Positions 1-6,884 of a stretch of 20,526 nt of DNA are shown piece after piece. The notes beneath the pieces were generated by a model that had not been told where the DNA came from, searched no databases, and saw only the letters and a list, made by a program, of their open reading frames with translations. The position numbers were made by a program, and so were the translations under genes. This stretch comes from a virus: positions 1-20,526 of the IMG/VR virus record IMGVR_UViG_3300046462_000250; one strand, 5' to 3'. Position 1 is the first letter of the stretch. Each line of letters starts with the position of its first letter.

Positions 1-472
1 CAAAATCGTCAGATATAATTGGCGTATCAGCTAAATGCCTAATTCTCCAGTCTAGCGTCTTATAGTCAGGAGAAAAGTTTTCACCAATAAAGTTTTCAAC
101 TAATAAAACACAATTAACTAATTGATTATGATGTTCTGCTATAACAAAACCTCTAACCCAGGTGTTTTCGGAATTAAACTGTGTTGTTTTTCCTCCTAAA
201 TTTCTAACGCATCTACGAAATCTACAAACTCTATTGTTGCTATTTTTATCAACGGCATCATAATAAAAAAGCTCACCAGATATTGTAGCATACCCATTAT
301 CTGGCCATATTTCAGGTTTATTGCCCGGTTGTGGCCTAATAGGTATTTCCTCTGAAAACGCATCGGTATCGGCAACAGTGATAGTTTCTGATGTATTATA
401 GACCAGAAACAATGTAAAATCACTATCATAACCTACAGGATACACAGGAATTGGTGGAAAGTACATTGGCAT
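1..472 (-). CDS. Partial adhesin/structural protein with shared N-terminal module
   Basis: A minus-strand frame opens with ATG at 472 and has no stop before the window edge, so 157 residues are visible and the C-terminus is missing. The start is supported by an AT-rich gap and a TATAAATA element just upstream. Residues about 16-157 match the N-terminal module of the two PKD adhesins at 1425..3527 and 3528..4505: an early TLFLV segment, a stretch with paired cysteines (VCRFRRC), then VIAEHHNQLVN followed by a VENFIG segment and a helix-like DWRIRHLA. In the two relatives this motif is AEHHDSLKD or AEPHNAIKD. The relatives continue into PKD domains, so this gene probably does too, but that part is outside the window. 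By inference the module anchors the protein to the virion or pairs fibre subunits. No enzyme motif is visible. Confidence 0.75.
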   Translation of the reverse strand, partial: MPMYFPPIPVYPVGYDSDFTLFLVYNTSETITVADTDAFSEEIPIRPQPGNKPEIWPDNGYATISGELFYYDAVDKNSNNRVCRFRRCVRNLGGKTTQFNSENTWVRGFVIAEHHNQLVNCVLLVENFIGENFSPDYKTLDWRIRHLADTPIISDDF

Positions 473-474
473 AT

Positions 475-482
475 TATTTATA
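475..482 (-). promoter_or_regulatory. T4-type late promoter-like TATAAATA
   Basis: The minus strand reads TATAAATA with only 2 nt before the ATG at 472, inside the 43-bp gap between genes. It is a perfect match to the T4 late promoter element. No Shine-Dalgarno sequence is visible before this start. Confidence 0.5.
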
Positions 483-515
483 TAACAATATCATATCAAG
501 AAAACCAAATTTATT

Positions 516-1412
516 TTACGCTCCAGGAAGACAGTTCTGACCAAATGATGGTGGATTCTGATATCCTGGTGGACATGGACTAACGCATTGCTGTCCCGGC
601 AATGGCGCTCCAAATACTGGTCCATTAGCTATATAAGCACTCACACAAGTACAAGGATCACCAGGAGTTGGTCTAGTCAAATCATTTGGGCAAGGAGAAG
701 GACTTGGACTAGGGCTAGAGGTTGGGCTAGGTTTTGGGCTAGGCATTGGATTAGGACTAGATGTTGGACTAGGCATTGGTGATGGACTTGGTGATGGACT
801 TTCAATGGACCCAAATGAACCAGAACCGGAAGACATCATCATTTTCATCATCATATGTTTCATCATATTTTCATGATGCATACTCGTACCCATACCCATC
901 ATACCCATCATTCCCATCATTCCCATGCCCATATGAGACTTCTTGTGCTTCATATGTTTTTTCATATGAGACTTTTTCTTATGATGCATTCCAGGTCCAG
1001 GTCCACCTTTCATTTTCTTACCAGGACCACCCATTTTATGTTTCCCAGGACCACCACCACCCATTTTATGTTTCCCAGGACCACCACCACCCATTTTATG
1101 TTTCCCAGGACCAGAACCGCTAGAACCGACTGTTATTGATGTTACTGAGGTGGATAATTCTTTTGTGATTGTATTGTATACAGTTACTTTTAATATAAAT
1201 TTTCCAGTTTTATGATAAGTATGGCTTCCAATAATGTTATATGTGTTATTGCCAGTTTTTGCTGTAGTGGCCTGAGAAGAAAAAGTATCTCCCCATCCTA
1301 TACTAACAATATATTTGTCAACAGGCAGAGGTTTAGTATCTGAAAATGTGCCAATTAATTTATTTGACACATTCTTAGTTGTCACAAGGGGTTTTAGTGA
1401 AATAACAGTCAT
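516..1412 (-). CDS. PKD-like protein with Gly/His/Lys/Met-rich and Ser-Pro-rich repeats
   Basis: This 298-residue protein has four visible zones. Residues 1-97 look like a PKD/immunoglobulin-like domain (IGWGDTFS, then SHTYHKTGKF). Residues 101-130 are three decapeptides close to GPGKHKMGGG. Residues 141-193 are almost only Met, His, Lys and Gly, with about 21 Met, 9 His and 10 Lys in 53 positions. Residues 205-240 are Ser/Pro repeats with an occasional Met, Thr, Asn or Lys, and the end (241-298) carries six cysteines with CPPGY and two FG...C motifs. It follows the 700-residue PKD adhesin by 12 bp, so it is probably co-expressed with it and may be a surface-exposed tail component. The cationic Met/His zone could bind metal or acidic cell-surface polymers, but that is a guess from composition. 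I recognise no family beyond the PKD-like start. The start at 1412 has a CTAAATA element 9 nt upstream. Confidence 0.8.
   Translation of the reverse strand: MTVISLKPLVTTKNVSNKLIGTFSDTKPLPVDKYIVSIGWGDTFSSQATTAKTGNNTYNIIGSHTYHKTGKFILKVTVYNTITKELSTSVTSITVGSSGSGPGKHKMGGGGPGKHKMGGGGPGKHKMGGPGKKMKGGPGPGMHHKKKSHMKKHMKHKKSHMGMGMMGMMGMMGMGTSMHHENMMKHMMMKMMMSSGSGSFGSIESPSPSPSPMPSPTSSPNPMPSPKPSPTSSPSPSPSPCPNDLTRPTPGDPCTCVSAYIANGPVFGAPLPGQQCVSPCPPGYQNPPSFGQNCLPGA
693..800 (-). repeat. Ser-Pro coding repeat
   Basis: Short imperfect repeats encode the Ser/Pro tract at residues 205-240 of the 298-residue protein, with two PSPTSSP blocks set among SP and MP pairs. The tract probably acts as a stiff, extended spacer between the Met/His/Lys zone and the cysteine-rich end. 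Confidence 0.8.
1023..1112 (-). repeat. 30-bp in-frame tandem repeat, three copies
   Basis: Three consecutive 30-bp units encode GPGKHKMGGG, GPGKHKMGGG and GPGKHKMGGP. The units are nearly identical at the DNA level, which suggests recent duplication or slippage, and copy number could vary without shifting the frame. A decayed further unit (GKKMKGGPGPG) follows downstream. Confidence 0.9.
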
Positions 1413-1421
1413 GGTTGTTGA

Positions 1422-1428
1422 TATTTAG
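1422..1428 (-). promoter_or_regulatory. Late promoter-like CTAAATA before the repeat protein
   Basis: CTAAATA on the minus strand lies 9 nt before the ATG at 1412. Its TAA is also the stop codon of the upstream 700-residue gene. No Shine-Dalgarno sequence lies between it and the start. Confidence 0.35.
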
Positions 1429-3527
1429 TAAACTGTAGTAACAAATTGCTCACCAGAGGGTCTATTTGGCAATTTATGGAAAGTTCCATCAACTTCATTA
1501 AACTTCATAAAAGTCTTATTACTATAATCAAAACTTAAATAAGCAACCCTGTCACCATCACTTGTAGCCAATAAAGTATTAGAAACATTATCAAATCCTG
1601 ATACTGTAGAATCTTGAAGAGTTGAAAACAAAGGACTTCCAATTCCAGGCCCAAAAGATTCCCAAATATTAGCTGCGGTGTTATAAACAGAAACTCCACC
1701 ACTGTTATTGAAGAAATAAACTCCATTAGTCAATGTTACTAATTGGCCTTCTGATTTAGGGTTTCCCATTCCGCCTGGCAAATCTGGCAGTTTCATTATA
1801 GATTGAATAGGGTTATTAAAAACTCCATCAGTTCTATAAAAACTTCTTAATCTAAAAAATGATCCAGTATTATCATTGCGAACAATGTAACCAGTATTAT
1901 CTTTCCAACATGAACGATATACAGAAAATTCTCCATCAGTGCCATCACCGACATTAGACTTCAATTCATCTGCTCCATTATCAAAAGTACTCAATGTTTC
2001 ACTTGACAATGCAAAACTTCCCAAACTAACAGATTGTGTTTCAACGTTAGTTAAGTCTATAGTTGGATTTTGATTTCCAAACAAGAAATAAACATTATCA
2101 GGAGAGTTCAAAGATACCCAATTCCAAGACCTATTCATTGTATCTACAGGCAAAGTAGAATACACATCAGCAAATCCATCAAACTCCATCAATCTCACAC
2201 TACTATTATCTTCTTGCCAATACATAACACCAGAACCATGATTGCCAGATGAAGTGGCATTTCTTTGTGTGAATCCATTATTTCTGCGGAACTCACGAAT
2301 TTGCTGTGCGGAATTAGGTAAACTATTCAAAAAAGTATAATCTCTTTTAACTGAAAGTGTGTTATAAGTTTTTGTTTTAAACACTTCGCTAATAAGACCA
2401 AATTCATAAGTTGAAATATTTTTTGTTATAGCTGTATTTGATGTTGGAGAATCAAATATTGAAAGCCAAAGATTGTTCTTTTCAATAATATCTAGAACTT
2501 TTGGAAAGGTTGTAATTCTATAAGACCCAAGTTCTGTATCTACACGTAGCTGAACATCATATAATCCACCAATACTAAACTGTGCATCCGTTGTTGATGA
2601 ATTTTGATGAAATAAATCATCATTTATAACCCAAGTGTATTCAACTATGGGATCACCAACCTGAACACCAGAAGAAATTACATCAATTTCGATAGGCACA
2701 TTTATTTTTGATCTAATAACACCACCACTTACTATTTGTATTGGACTAGCATTAAAGTCAATAGTTGCCTCATTCGGTGCACCTGTTCTTACTGTAATAA
2801 GATCAGTTATTGTAATTTCATTAGTTCCAAATGGATTAGTGGCTGTTAAAGTAATGCTATATGTGCCAGGAGTAGTATAAATATGCGAAACACTGCCGTC
2901 TGGTGGTGGACTTGTACCTTCTGCTTGTCCAGGCACGTAAGGAAAGATAAGTGTATCTGTATCAGTATCTCCAAAATCCCATTCGTACTTATTTGGCGCA
3001 CGAACACTTAAATCTTGTATATTGACAGTTAATGGTGCAGCGCCAACCTTTTTATCTACAGAAAACCAAGCCTTTGGCCTTAAAACCAAACTCCGTAAGT
3101 AATTAATTCTAGCTTCCATAGTACCAGTTTTGGGTTTAACTGCTACTTCTCCTCTTTTCCCCGCCATGTGTTCAATCTGAATTAAAGCATCTTTGAGAGA
3201 ATCATGATGTTCTGCAACAACATTCATGGTAATATGTGTAAACAATTTTGGCTTAGCAACGTCAGTAAAACCACTATTTAAAACCAAACCTGTAAAGCCA
3301 GTTTTAGTTAATCCACTATACGTAAAAGAGATTGCCCTTTTGTCAATAGTGCTACATTGTTCTGTTAATGTAATAATCCCAGTAGGCGGGAAAGAAAGCG
3401 TAGGATCGCCATTCACTACAATGGAAGTATCCCCAGGCGAATAATCTTCTGCTAATGTTAATCTTAGACCATCATGTACTAAAAAAAGGTTTGTATCATC
3501 ATCAAAATTTACTGGATAATTGCTCAT
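1425..3527 (-). CDS. PKD-domain adhesin with C-terminal propeller-like domain
   Basis: A 700-residue predicted virion adhesin. Residues 1-148 carry the shared N-terminal module (TNLFLVHDG, a Gly-Phe-Thr-Gly segment near 77-80, VVAEHHDSLKDA near 103-114). Residues 151-248 form a recognisable PKD domain with YEWDFGDTDTD and HIYTTPGTYSITLTATN. Residues 255-348 look like a divergent second PKD/Ig-like domain (YTWVINDD, GGLYDVQLRVD). The remaining part, to 700, is beta-rich with repeated aromatic strands such as GGVSVYNTAANIWESFG, which recalls kelch-type beta-propellers. PKD domains are common in surface-binding proteins, and the likely role is host-surface binding with the C-terminal domain as receptor or glycan binder. 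The start has a TAGGA ribosome-binding site and directly follows the stop of the 325-residue paralogue, which implies coupled translation. The propeller assignment is inference. Confidence 0.85.
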   Translation of the reverse strand: MSNYPVNFDDDTNLFLVHDGLRLTLAEDYSPGDTSIVVNGDPTLSFPPTGIITLTEQCSTIDKRAISFTYSGLTKTGFTGLVLNSGFTDVAKPKLFTHITMNVVAEHHDSLKDALIQIEHMAGKRGEVAVKPKTGTMEARINYLRSLVLRPKAWFSVDKKVGAAPLTVNIQDLSVRAPNKYEWDFGDTDTDTLIFPYVPGQAEGTSPPPDGSVSHIYTTPGTYSITLTATNPFGTNEITITDLITVRTGAPNEATIDFNASPIQIVSGGVIRSKINVPIEIDVISSGVQVGDPIVEYTWVINDDLFHQNSSTTDAQFSIGGLYDVQLRVDTELGSYRITTFPKVLDIIEKNNLWLSIFDSPTSNTAITKNISTYEFGLISEVFKTKTYNTLSVKRDYTFLNSLPNSAQQIREFRRNNGFTQRNATSSGNHGSGVMYWQEDNSSVRLMEFDGFADVYSTLPVDTMNRSWNWVSLNSPDNVYFLFGNQNPTIDLTNVETQSVSLGSFALSSETLSTFDNGADELKSNVGDGTDGEFSVYRSCWKDNTGYIVRNDNTGSFFRLRSFYRTDGVFNNPIQSIMKLPDLPGGMGNPKSEGQLVTLTNGVYFFNNSGGVSVYNTAANIWESFGPGIGSPLFSTLQDSTVSGFDNVSNTLLATSDGDRVAYLSFDYSNKTFMKFNEVDGTFHKLPNRPSGEQFVTTVY

Positions 3528-4505
3528 TTAATTTCCTACTATAATTGGTTCTGTGGCAAGGACTACATTTTTTGTTTCATCAGAAAAGACTAATAATAAA
3601 GATGGATTATATGTTCCTGCTACCGTATATTGATGCTCTGCTGTATGTTCATTTGGGTCAGTTATTGAAGTAGTTGTTCCATCATCCCACACCCAATACC
3701 TACTAGCTATACTGCCGTCTGATTGGTCTATAAAAGTGAAAGTATCACTTACTGTACCAGATATCGGAGTTGTATAAAAAAATGCAGGAGCATACTGCAA
3801 TCCAATCTTAATGTAATCTTTCTTAGTTGCAATGCCCTGACCATTCAAACTTGTAATTACTGTTAACGAAACGCTATAATTACCACTTGCTTCATATGTA
3901 TGTGTTGGAGCAAAATCTTGTGAAGTTGAACCGTCTCCAAAATCCCAAAAATATCTAATAGCAGGACTTTCTGTAAAATTTTGAAAACTTACAACGTGTG
4001 GAGCAACTCCCGTTCTTGGGTCTGCTCTGAATACTGGCCTTGGTGATAAAAATCTAGTTTCAAGCGCTGTTAAAATACCATTTAATGATTTAGGGTCTGG
4101 GTTCTTAATTAACCCTAGATTTTTTTCAATATTAATTGATGCATCTTTAATAGCATTGTGTGGTTCTGCAAAGACAGCACCATAAACAGGAGTATTAATT
4201 GGCCAAGTGTTCTGTCTTGATCCAGCAAAACCTCTCTTTAAACCAGTAAAACCATTTGCAGTTTTAATTGAATAATATATCTGTTCTGTACCTATTAAGA
4301 TCAAACCTTGATCTGGAAATGAACTTGTATCTTCTACAACAAAAATTGGGGAATTATAGCTTGTACTTTGAGTTGTTATAGTTTGGGCATTGTTAGATGC
4401 CGTATATAACTGTTCATGCGTATCTTTAGCTACAGGATATATGCTTAAATCACCAGCTAAATATCCTTTGTCTGTTGACGCAATTCTGTCTATAAATTTA
4501 GCCAT
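3528..4505 (-). CDS. Two-PKD-domain virion protein sharing the N-terminal module
   Basis: A 325-residue predicted structural protein. Residues about 30-150 hold the module shared with its two downstream neighbours: a short beta segment (FPDQGLILIGTEQIYY), FTGLKRGFAG, then FAEPHNAIKDA and an NIEKNLG segment. Residues 155-236 are a clear PKD domain (GVAPHVVSFQN, YFWDFGDGST, HTYEASGNYSVSLTV). Residues 238-325 are a second PKD-like domain (RYWVWDDGTTTS, HQYTVAGTYN). The protein ends directly after it, so unlike the 700-residue paralogue it has no large C-terminal domain and may serve as a spacer or short decoration. The ATG has a good GAGGT Shine-Dalgarno sequence that overlaps the stop of the upstream gene, 3 bp away. 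Confidence 0.85.
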   Translation of the reverse strand: MAKFIDRIASTDKGYLAGDLSIYPVAKDTHEQLYTASNNAQTITTQSTSYNSPIFVVEDTSSFPDQGLILIGTEQIYYSIKTANGFTGLKRGFAGSRQNTWPINTPVYGAVFAEPHNAIKDASINIEKNLGLIKNPDPKSLNGILTALETRFLSPRPVFRADPRTGVAPHVVSFQNFTESPAIRYFWDFGDGSTSQDFAPTHTYEASGNYSVSLTVITSLNGQGIATKKDYIKIGLQYAPAFFYTTPISGTVSDTFTFIDQSDGSIASRYWVWDDGTTTSITDPNEHTAEHQYTVAGTYNPSLLLVFSDETKNVVLATEPIIVGN

Positions 4506-4508
4506 AAT

Positions 4509-5045
4509 TTACCTCGGATAAGGATAACTTTGTTTATAATACCAAGCGCCATTTGGATTTCCATATTTGTCATATTCTTCATCTCCAAAATTCTGCCATT
4601 CTAGAAATAAACTATGGTCTATATTTTGGTCATCAACGCTCTTCCAAATCTTACCATCCCACCATTGAATACTTTGTGGCTGAATAATTCTATTTGTATG
4701 ATAATCATCCCTGCCAATATCGCTTTCTTTATCTATTTGCCATCTGTCTGTTGTTGGTCGCCTATTGAATCTAAATCTTAATATAATAGGAATTAAACCA
4801 TCTTCTAAAACATTATCAGAAGTATCATTTCCTACCATCTCTAATTTAGAGACCCAAAATCTTGCATTATCCAAAGTGTGTGAGAAAAACGTCTTTCCAA
4901 ATGAATGTCTTGCATAAGCGTAAAAATTTGCCCCTTCGCTATCTTTCCAAGATAAACCATACTCTGCAATACCCTCTAGATTCTTAAAAAAAGTAGCATG
5001 GTAAACAATATCAGTTCTAGCTTCTAACCATAATTTAAATAACAT
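4509..5045 (-). CDS. Candidate ADP-ribosyltransferase-fold protein with T4-like capsid-targeting leader
   Basis: A 178-residue protein. After a short leader (MLFKLWLEAR) it continues IVYHATFFKNLEGIAEYGLSW, then YARHSFGKTFFSHTLDNARFW and IPIILRFRF. The order YHxT, a helix ending in a GL turn, an aromatic strand, a helix and a hydrophobic strand matches the general layout of ART-fold proteins (ADP-ribosyltransferases and Tpt1/KptA-like enzymes). I cannot assign a catalytic glutamate, so activity is unproven. The leader resembles the T4 internal-protein capsid-targeting sequence, and T4 packages its own ART, Alt, in the head. By analogy this could be an injected host-modifying enzyme. It could also be an inactive structural protein. 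The start has an ATAAATA element 4 nt upstream and no clear Shine-Dalgarno sequence. It is 3 bp from each neighbour. Confidence 0.5.
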   Translation of the reverse strand: MLFKLWLEARTDIVYHATFFKNLEGIAEYGLSWKDSEGANFYAYARHSFGKTFFSHTLDNARFWVSKLEMVGNDTSDNVLEDGLIPIILRFRFNRRPTTDRWQIDKESDIGRDDYHTNRIIQPQSIQWWDGKIWKSVDDQNIDHSLFLEWQNFGDEEYDKYGNPNGAWYYKQSYPYPR

Positions 5046-5048
5046 GAA

Positions 5049-5561
5049 CTATTTATCTTTTGGCAACGTCTTTTTTTCAATATGACTTAATAACTGCTTT
5101 TTAATTGGCATCTGGTCTGGAAGTGCGGCTATCAGTTTAATCGTTTCTAAATCTGCTGGAAGACCCATAATAGCTCTAGTATTAATCTCTTGAGTCATTT
5201 TAGCATTCCAATACTCTAATTGAACATTGTAATCATCCCAAGGCTTTAATGGAACTCTTTCATTAATCTGGTCAAACAATTCTTTCAAAAACTTTATTTC
5301 TTTTTCATAAGAATCAATTTTAGATTTGAGAAATTCAATTTGTTCAATATTAGAATCTATTTTTCTATCTACTTGGTCTTTAAGTTCATCTATTTCAAAC
5401 TTTATATTTTTAATAGCCTTATACCTATCTCTAATTTCCTCAATGCATTTGTGCATTTTAGATTGTGGCGTAGGTTCTTTGCCAATTACGAAATAATTTA
5501 ATTGGAAGAATGTGGGACTTCCCATTTGTGAGTTTTTCAATAATTCTTCAATTTCCATCAT
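5049..5561 (-). CDS. Coiled-coil protein of unknown function
   Basis: A 170-residue protein that I do not recognise. Residues about 38-98 form a long charged coiled coil (runs such as KFEIDELKDQVDRKID and KSKIDSYEKEIKFLKEL). A short globular region with FFQLNYFVIG precedes it and a Trp-containing region (LKPWDDYNVQLEYWNAKM) follows. No signal peptide or membrane segment is visible. The start codon overlaps the stop of the glycosyltransferase-like gene by 4 bp (ATGA), so translation is probably coupled and the two proteins may act together. An ATG-ATG start makes either methionine possible. The context suggests a tail-fibre assembly factor or structural accessory, but this is only inference. 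Confidence 0.7.
   Translation of the reverse strand: MMEIEELLKNSQMGSPTFFQLNYFVIGKEPTPQSKMHKCIEEIRDRYKAIKNIKFEIDELKDQVDRKIDSNIEQIEFLKSKIDSYEKEIKFLKELFDQINERVPLKPWDDYNVQLEYWNAKMTQEINTRAIMGLPADLETIKLIAALPDQMPIKKQLLSHIEKKTLPKDK
5050..5056 (-). promoter_or_regulatory. Late promoter-like ATAAATA, 4 nt before the ATG
   Basis: The minus strand reads ATAAATA, GTTC, ATG. The element overlaps the end of the upstream gene and encodes its final Lys and TAG stop. No Shine-Dalgarno sequence is present. Confidence 0.4.
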
Positions 5562-6061
5562 GCTAATCTAGCTCCAACAAGTGCTTTAAATCTATATCCC
5601 TTTTCAATGGCTTTAATAGCCCACAGCATTTTAACAAGCTGTATATTCCAATTATCGTCACCAAACTTACCAACTTCTTCAATGGCTTTCTTGTGAATCA
5701 AAATACCATTTATAGTTGCATCGTCAAAAGCATACTTTTTATTGACAACAGGATACAATATCTCTTTTTCATCTTTAAGAAAAAGATCATATTTTTTTAA
5801 ATGATAGTGCCTTATGTAAGTACCTGCCATAGTAATAAGACACCACTCCGTTTTAGAGTTCTTAATACCCGCATCCATTAAAGATGTTATTGTGTTTCCG
5901 CCTTTAATTTGCTTACTATCATCTGCCTTAGCGCCAATGACAGATACAACCTTGGCATGAGGAAAATTATCCTTTATAGTATTGGTTGTAATGCGTAAAG
6001 CGGTAGGATTATTATCTGGATTTAGTATTATAAATCCTAGGGACTTCTGAAAATCAATCAT
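5558..6061 (-). CDS. Glycosyltransferase-like (GT-A type) small protein
   Basis: A 167-residue protein with a GT-2-like layout: a first strand (GFIILNPDN), a helix (TALRITTNTIKDNF) and a second strand (AKVVSVIGAK). Next come GNTITSLMDAGIKNSKTEWCLITMAG, where an acidic metal-binding motif is expected, then LYPVVNKKYAFDDATINGILI and a terminal helix with WAIKAIEKGYRFKALVGARL. This matches small glycosyltransferase-like proteins that I recall from T4-like marine phages, but I cannot check it. The expected DxD is replaced by MAGTY, so the protein may be metal-independent, degenerate or structural. Its place beside fibre genes suggests modification of tail fibres. The start at 6061 has an AGGA ribosome-binding site 8 nt upstream, and the gene overlaps the next by 4 bp. 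Confidence 0.5.
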   Translation of the reverse strand: MIDFQKSLGFIILNPDNNPTALRITTNTIKDNFPHAKVVSVIGAKADDSKQIKGGNTITSLMDAGIKNSKTEWCLITMAGTYIRHYHLKKYDLFLKDEKEILYPVVNKKYAFDDATINGILIHKKAIEEVGKFGDDNWNIQLVKMLWAIKAIEKGYRFKALVGARLA

Positions 6062-6070
6062 ATATTAATC

Positions 6071-6865
6071 CTAGTAAAGAACATCGAAGTCTATAAAAAT
6101 AGTTATCGTATTGTCAATAGCGCTGGAAAGGTTAAACAAACCAGTTGTTACCACTCCGTCTACTACTGATGTATCTTCACTAAAAGAGAAAGAGGTTGGA
6201 ACATATTCAGTACCATTAAAAATAGGAACATCAACAGAGGCATTTGGGCTTAAACGAACACCATTTATGAAAACTCTCAATGATCCCTCTTTGTATGGTG
6301 TAGCAATGCTTGTTGTATAATAATTAATATAGTCAGGGGTTATTAAATTTGTTGGCACTGGATTTACGTTATAATAGTGTAAATGTCTTACAGCACTTGG
6401 AAAATCATTATCAGCGTAAATAGAACCATTCTCATATCTCCATGTGATAGTATCAGAAGGTTCTATATCCAAAAATCCCTGATTGAAGGCAATAATTCCA
6501 GATACAGTATTGATTTGAACACCAAAGTTAGTAGCTTCATCAGCAATAAGACTTAACTTTGTTCTTTCGCCAATCGTCATTCTAACAAAGCCATTACCAT
6601 CTAAGTGTTCTGAAATTTGATGTAAAGCACTATCAATCGCCGTAGATTTGAGACTTCCATCTTCATTAATAGATTGATTTAGCCTATTATCCAAGCTGCC
6701 ACACGTACCAATAGAATTTCTTAATGTATTAGCATCAATGTCCACTTGAGCATTAACAATGTCTATACGAGTTGTTAGTGCATCAATAGGTGCTTGATCG
6801 GCTAAATGATGATATGGAGTTAGCGGTAGATAAGGAGGAACAGGAATTAGATTTATATTTGGCAT
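6071..6865 (-). CDS. Tail fibre-like structural protein
   Basis: A 264-residue protein with features of short phage fibres. The N-terminal part (1-110) is helical and repetitive: PYHHLADQAPIDALTTRI, GSLDNRLNQSINEDGSLKS, then a helix ending near LDGNGFVRMTIGERTKL. The 'GSL..RL..SI..DGSLK' pattern is common in tail-fibre shaft starts. Residues about 115-264 are beta-rich (ITWRYENGSIYAD, LRVFINGVRLSP, ITIFIDFDVLY), with the strand-turn pattern of a fibre tip or carbohydrate-binding domain. No enzyme motif is visible. Its place between the adhesin cluster and the fibre-like protein at 7173..7697 supports a tail-fibre or baseplate-decoration role. The start has an ATAAATA element 4 nt upstream followed by GAGT, which could double as a weak ribosome-binding site. 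Confidence 0.7.
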   Translation of the reverse strand: MPNINLIPVPPYLPLTPYHHLADQAPIDALTTRIDIVNAQVDIDANTLRNSIGTCGSLDNRLNQSINEDGSLKSTAIDSALHQISEHLDGNGFVRMTIGERTKLSLIADEATNFGVQINTVSGIIAFNQGFLDIEPSDTITWRYENGSIYADNDFPSAVRHLHYYNVNPVPTNLITPDYINYYTTSIATPYKEGSLRVFINGVRLSPNASVDVPIFNGTEYVPTSFSFSEDTSVVDGVVTTGLFNLSSAIDNTITIFIDFDVLY

Positions 6866-6869
6866 ACTC

Positions 6870-6876
6870 TATTTAT
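6870..6876 (-). promoter_or_regulatory. Late promoter-like ATAAATA, 4 nt before the ATG
   Basis: The minus strand reads ATAAATA, GAGT, ATG for the fibre gene at 6865. The same 14 nt recur exactly before the next upstream gene at 7157. Confidence 0.45.
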
Positions 6877-6884
6877 CTAATGAT

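Noticed and set aside
196-429. A 77-residue minus-strand frame in the left-end region
   Set aside because: It lies in another frame within the partial gene at 1..472, which shares a clear module with two neighbours.
1023-1112. CRISPR-like direct repeats
   Set aside because: The units are directly adjacent with no spacers and are in frame within a coding gene.
588-1139. Plus-strand open frames across the repeat region, rich in Arg/Trp/His/Ser
   Set aside because: They are antisense products of the low-complexity minus-strand gene. They have no ribosome-binding site and their odd composition follows from the repeats.
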